Assembly: GCA_039923455.1 (NCBI GenBank)
Contig: JBDTCS010000313.1
Span: 1-7,265 of the forward strand
Length of the DNA stretch: 7,265 nucleotides
Reading direction: 5' to 3'
Source: JBDTCS01 sp039923455
GTDB taxonomy: Bacteria > Bacteroidota > Ignavibacteria > Palsa-1295
Under the pieces are notes generated by a model. That model did not search any database, was not told the origin of the DNA, and worked only from the letters and a program-made list of their open reading frames with translations. Numbering within the stretch: position 1 is the first letter of the stretch; each line of letters opens with the position of its first letter. Shown here in pieces: positions 4,764 to 7,265 of this stretch. The translations under genes and the position numbers were made by a program.

Positions 4764-6440
4764 ATGAATAAATCGGAAGCTCGGAAATCAAACATACGAA
4801 AAAAACGTCGAGGTATGCGCTTCTCTAAAAAAACATGGAGTACATCCCACATGCCTTCGAGACTGGACGAGATCGAGACTGAGCATTATACTATCTCCCC
4901 GATTGAAAACTTCTATCCGGAGATCGAGCAATTGTATGAGAAGGCGAAGAAAGGCTCAGTCGACCGAGCACGTACGGCCTTCTTGCTCGCGCTTTATTTC
5001 GATACTCGCGATCATGAGAAGTCCCTGACCTTCCTCACAGAGGCGAATCGCTTGTCGATCAAATTGTCGGATGCGAAAATCCTATCTGATACCCAGCACT
5101 ACTTTGCGATCGAGGCGTATAAGAGTAAGGATGTCTCGAAGTTCTACCGGCTTTCTGAAGAGGCATTATCAAATGCAAAGGTGGCGAATCACCCCTTTCG
5201 AACTGCACACACAAATTTGACGCTTGGAGTGGTAGCGCAGCGTCAGGGTTCGAGTGATAGTGCGATTCAATATTTAGAATCCGGACTGAGGATCGCTTTT
5301 GAGTTTGGATTTCAACGATTGAAGTTAAGGCTATTCCGCGAATTGGCCGAATTGCATCTATTCCCTCCAGGTTTGGGAAAAGCAAAAAATTATGCGAACC
5401 AAGCTGTGGAAATCGCAGAGCTCATCGGTGCGGACGGGGATGTGCTAACTGCAAAGGTTCGACTGGCGACGATTGAACTTGAGCGGAAAGAGTTTGAGAG
5501 AGTAGTTGCTCTCGTGGGTGAGGTAAGAAGTGTGCTTCCAAAATCCAATAAGGCCTTGTGGTGCAACACCCATACCCTATTGGGAGAAGTACACGCGAGC
5601 AAGCGAAGATGGGCGAAAGCGGATGAGGAGTTTCGCGCTGCGCTAAAGCTGGCCGATTACTCTGACAGAGTTCGCTCCAATATACACAACATTCGGAGCC
5701 TTCTTTTTCTTAAAACTAAAGAATACGCGGTTGCTCTCAAAGAAGCGTGAGCAGCTTTGAAGTTTGCGGTTCAATCGCAGGACATTTATGTTCGCAAAGA
5801 TGCGCTGCGTCTGCTGCATCAATGCTATAAGGCGCTCGGTAAATTCAAAGAGGCGCATAAGTATTTGGAGTTGTATAATGAGTTGGTTGCGGCGGGCGAT
5901 ACGGCTTTGCTCAAGAATCGACTGGAATATCACGAACTGCGAAATGAATTTGAACGCGAGCGCGTAGTTGCTGCGGATAAAGCTCGGCAATCCGAATTGC
6001 TCCGAATCGAACTTGCACGCAAGGAGCAGGAGCTTACCGAGAAGACGCGACACTTGATCAAGCAAACCGAAGCGCTCGTGCAATTCCGCGATGATCTTCG
6101 CGCAATGATCCGAAATTCTCCCGCCGATGATCCGCTCGTAAAGCAGATTCGCGAGCGTTTGCAATCACTACCCGACGCACAACTCAACTGGGAAGATTTC
6201 GATGCACAATTTCGAAACGTGCATCCGGAGTTTTTGCATAACCTCGGAAAAAGTTATTCCGCACTTACCGGCATGGAGCGAAAGATCTGTGCACTGCTCC
6301 GGTTGAACCTGACATCGGTAGATGTCGCAAAGTTGCTCTATCTCTCTGAGCGCAACATCGAGAACCATCGTTACCGTATTCGCAAGAAATTCTCCCTGAG
6401 TGCGAGTGATAGTTTGCACGAGTTTTTGAGTAAGTATTAG
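4764..6440 (+). pseudogene. TPR-LuxR regulator B, interrupted by in-frame TGA
   Basis: This is a paralogue of regulator A. From ATG 4764 (AAGGG four bases upstream) the frame runs 328 codons to TGA at 5748-5750, then continues in the same frame for 690 bases to TAG at 6438. Before the stop there are TPR-like repeats; after it come the last TPR (RKDALRL onward), the coiled coil, NWEDF, HPEFL and the helix-turn-helix with SERNIENHRYRIRKK. The TGA aligns with a leucine codon (CTC) in regulator A and is one base from TTA. Either the gene is freshly inactivated, or it makes two proteins: a TPR fragment without DNA binding, and a C-terminal regulator restarted at TTG 5757. A sequencing error is also possible. 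An upstream in-frame ATG at 4626 overlaps the divergent gene and has no ribosome binding site, so I do not favour it. Confidence 0.75.
5568..6440 (+). repeat. Paralogous repeat, conserved 3' half of regulator B
   Basis: This is the partner of 2918-3796. Conservation continues at the same level after the TGA at 5748, so the interruption is either young or tolerated. Confidence 0.85.
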
Positions 6441-6477
6441 CATCACACGACCTCGGAACATTTCCCGCGGAGAATCA

Positions 6478-6530
6478 TTGCTCTTTCAGGCTTGTAGAGT
6501 ATACTTGAGGTGCGTGTGCAACCCTATAAT
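6478..6530 (+). promoter_or_regulatory. Candidate promoter region of the reductase gene
   Basis: Two weak candidates overlap. TTGCTC (6478-6483) and TATACT (6500-6505) have a 16-base spacer. TTGAGG (6505-6510) and TATAAT (6525-6530) have a perfect -10 but only a 14-base spacer. A TAGAGTA heptamer (6495-6501) lies inside. Farther on, GGTGCGTG (6509-6516) and CACGCACC (6560-6567) form an 8-bp inverted repeat around the second -10 box. No terminator for the preceding gene is evident in 6441-6480. Confidence 0.3.
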
Positions 6531-6591
6531 TATTTCGTGGGTGATCCGCAATAGATACTCACGCACCCGCTCACAAGTAACATGTTTAACC

Positions 6592-7265
6592 ATGGCTTAT
6601 ATTATTAAACTTTTAGCAAAGCGAGAAATCGCAAACGGCACGATGGCCTTCGAATGGTCGAAGCCGGAAGGTTATACGTTCACACCAGGTCAGGCGACCG
6701 ATTGGACGCTCGTCGATCCGACGGATACAGATGCCGAGGGAAACTCGCGCAGCTTTTCGCTCGCGTGCGCACCAGGCGAGCAAGTGCTGCGAATAGCGAC
6801 TCGTATGCGCGACACTGCATTCAAACGTACGTTGAAGGCGATGCCAATCGGTGGAGAGATATCGATCGATCCGGCGTGGGGTGAATTTGTTCTGGAAGGC
6901 GACGATAAAACGGAGGCGGTTTTTCTTTGCGGTGGTATCGGCATCACGCCGTTCTATAGCATGATGAAGAACGCGGTTCTGAACAACCTTTCGCAAAGTC
7001 TTACCCTCTTCTTTTCGAACAAGACTCCTCAGGATGCGCCGTTTCGGGATGAGATGAATAGCTTTGCTACTCAGAACAAAGCGCTAACGGTGATCGAATC
7101 GATGGATCATCCCGACGCTTCATGGACGGGCGAGCATGGGTACATTGATAAAGCCATGCTCGAGCGTCATCTCGCCGGTCTAACGAAGCCGATCTTTTAT
7201 ATCGCAGGTCCACCGCAGATGGTTGCTGCGATGAACACGATGCTCCTCGGTGCGGGCGTGGTGAA
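6592..7265 (+). CDS. Ferredoxin-reductase-like FAD/NAD(P)-binding oxidoreductase (3' end outside window)
   Basis: 224 residues are visible and the frame is open at the right edge. The protein belongs to the ferredoxin-NADP reductase superfamily, which moves electrons between NAD(P)H and a protein or small acceptor through FAD. The FAD-binding motif RSFS is at residues 53-56, the nucleotide-binding motif CGGIGITP at 113-120, and the AGPPQM motif that closes the NAD(P) site at 205-210. No iron-sulfur ferredoxin domain is seen in the visible part; one could follow, but the AGPPQM motif usually lies close to the end of the reductase module. There is no signal peptide, so the protein is cytoplasmic. 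ATG 6592 gives the expected beta-strand start (AYIIKLLAKREI) but has no Shine-Dalgarno sequence. It is separated from regulator B by 151 bases with its own possible promoter, so a functional link to the modules is not indicated. Confidence 0.9.
   Translation, partial: MAYIIKLLAKREIANGTMAFEWSKPEGYTFTPGQATDWTLVDPTDTDAEGNSRSFSLACAPGEQVLRIATRMRDTAFKRTLKAMPIGGEISIDPAWGEFVLEGDDKTEAVFLCGGIGITPFYSMMKNAVLNNLSQSLTLFFSNKTPQDAPFRDEMNSFATQNKALTVIESMDHPDASWTGEHGYIDKAMLERHLAGLTKPIFYIAGPPQMVAAMNTMLLGAGVV

Noticed and set aside
5748..5750. TGA read as selenocysteine or tryptophan
   Set aside because: Other genes here use TGA as a normal stop (548, 1605, 4156), the aligned residue is leucine, and no redox motif surrounds the site.
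5643..6164. 173-residue minus-strand open frame antisense to regulator B
   Set aside because: It mirrors the coiled-coil and TPR codons of the real gene. The corresponding antisense frame over regulator A is broken into different pieces, so it is a shadow.

Overview
The window looks like a chromosomal accessory region of moderate G+C, probably from the Bacteroidota/Chlorobiota side of the bacterial tree. That placement rests mainly on two large regulators that combine TPR repeats, a coiled coil and a C-terminal LuxR-type helix-turn-helix. This architecture, including an 'NWEDF...HPEFL' segment before the helix-turn-helix, is familiar from that group. Most starts lack a good Shine-Dalgarno sequence, which fits but proves nothing. 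No tRNA, rRNA, CRISPR array, transposase or phage gene is visible.

Layout, left to right. (1) Positions 2-550 and 663-1607 hold two tandem paralogous class I SAM-dependent methyltransferases; the first is cut by the window edge. They resemble, from memory, the family that contains the PhcB-type quorum-signal methyltransferases. (2) Positions 1573-2061, minus strand, encode a small membrane-anchored protein of unknown family (protein A). It is divergent from a 564-residue TPR-LuxR regulator (A, 2102-3796). (3) Positions 3840-3878 hold a cluster of TAGAGTA repeats, followed by a 72-residue stand-alone LuxR-type helix-turn-helix protein (3940-4158) with a strong ribosome binding site. A long inverted repeat ending in nine T (4163-4299) lies directly after it. 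(4) Positions 4330-4695, minus strand, encode a second small protein (B) related to protein A. It is divergent from a second TPR-LuxR gene (B, 4764-6440) that an in-frame TGA at 5748 interrupts. (5) Positions 6592 to the right edge hold the N-terminal two thirds or more of an FAD/NAD(P)-binding ferredoxin-reductase-like protein, probably an unrelated housekeeping-type gene.

The main observation is a two-gene module present twice: a small protein ending in a 'W-x-P...A-x-V-[IL]-M-D-E' motif, transcribed away from a TPR-LuxR regulator. The stand-alone helix-turn-helix protein between the two copies carries almost the same recognition helix as both regulators, so all three may bind the same DNA site. 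A methyltransferase family linked to signal synthesis lies next door. One reading is a local sensing circuit: signal enzyme, membrane-anchored partner, TPR receptor-regulator and small competing regulator. The paralogy, the shared helix, the repeats and the nonsense codon are seen directly in the sequence; the circuit is inference.
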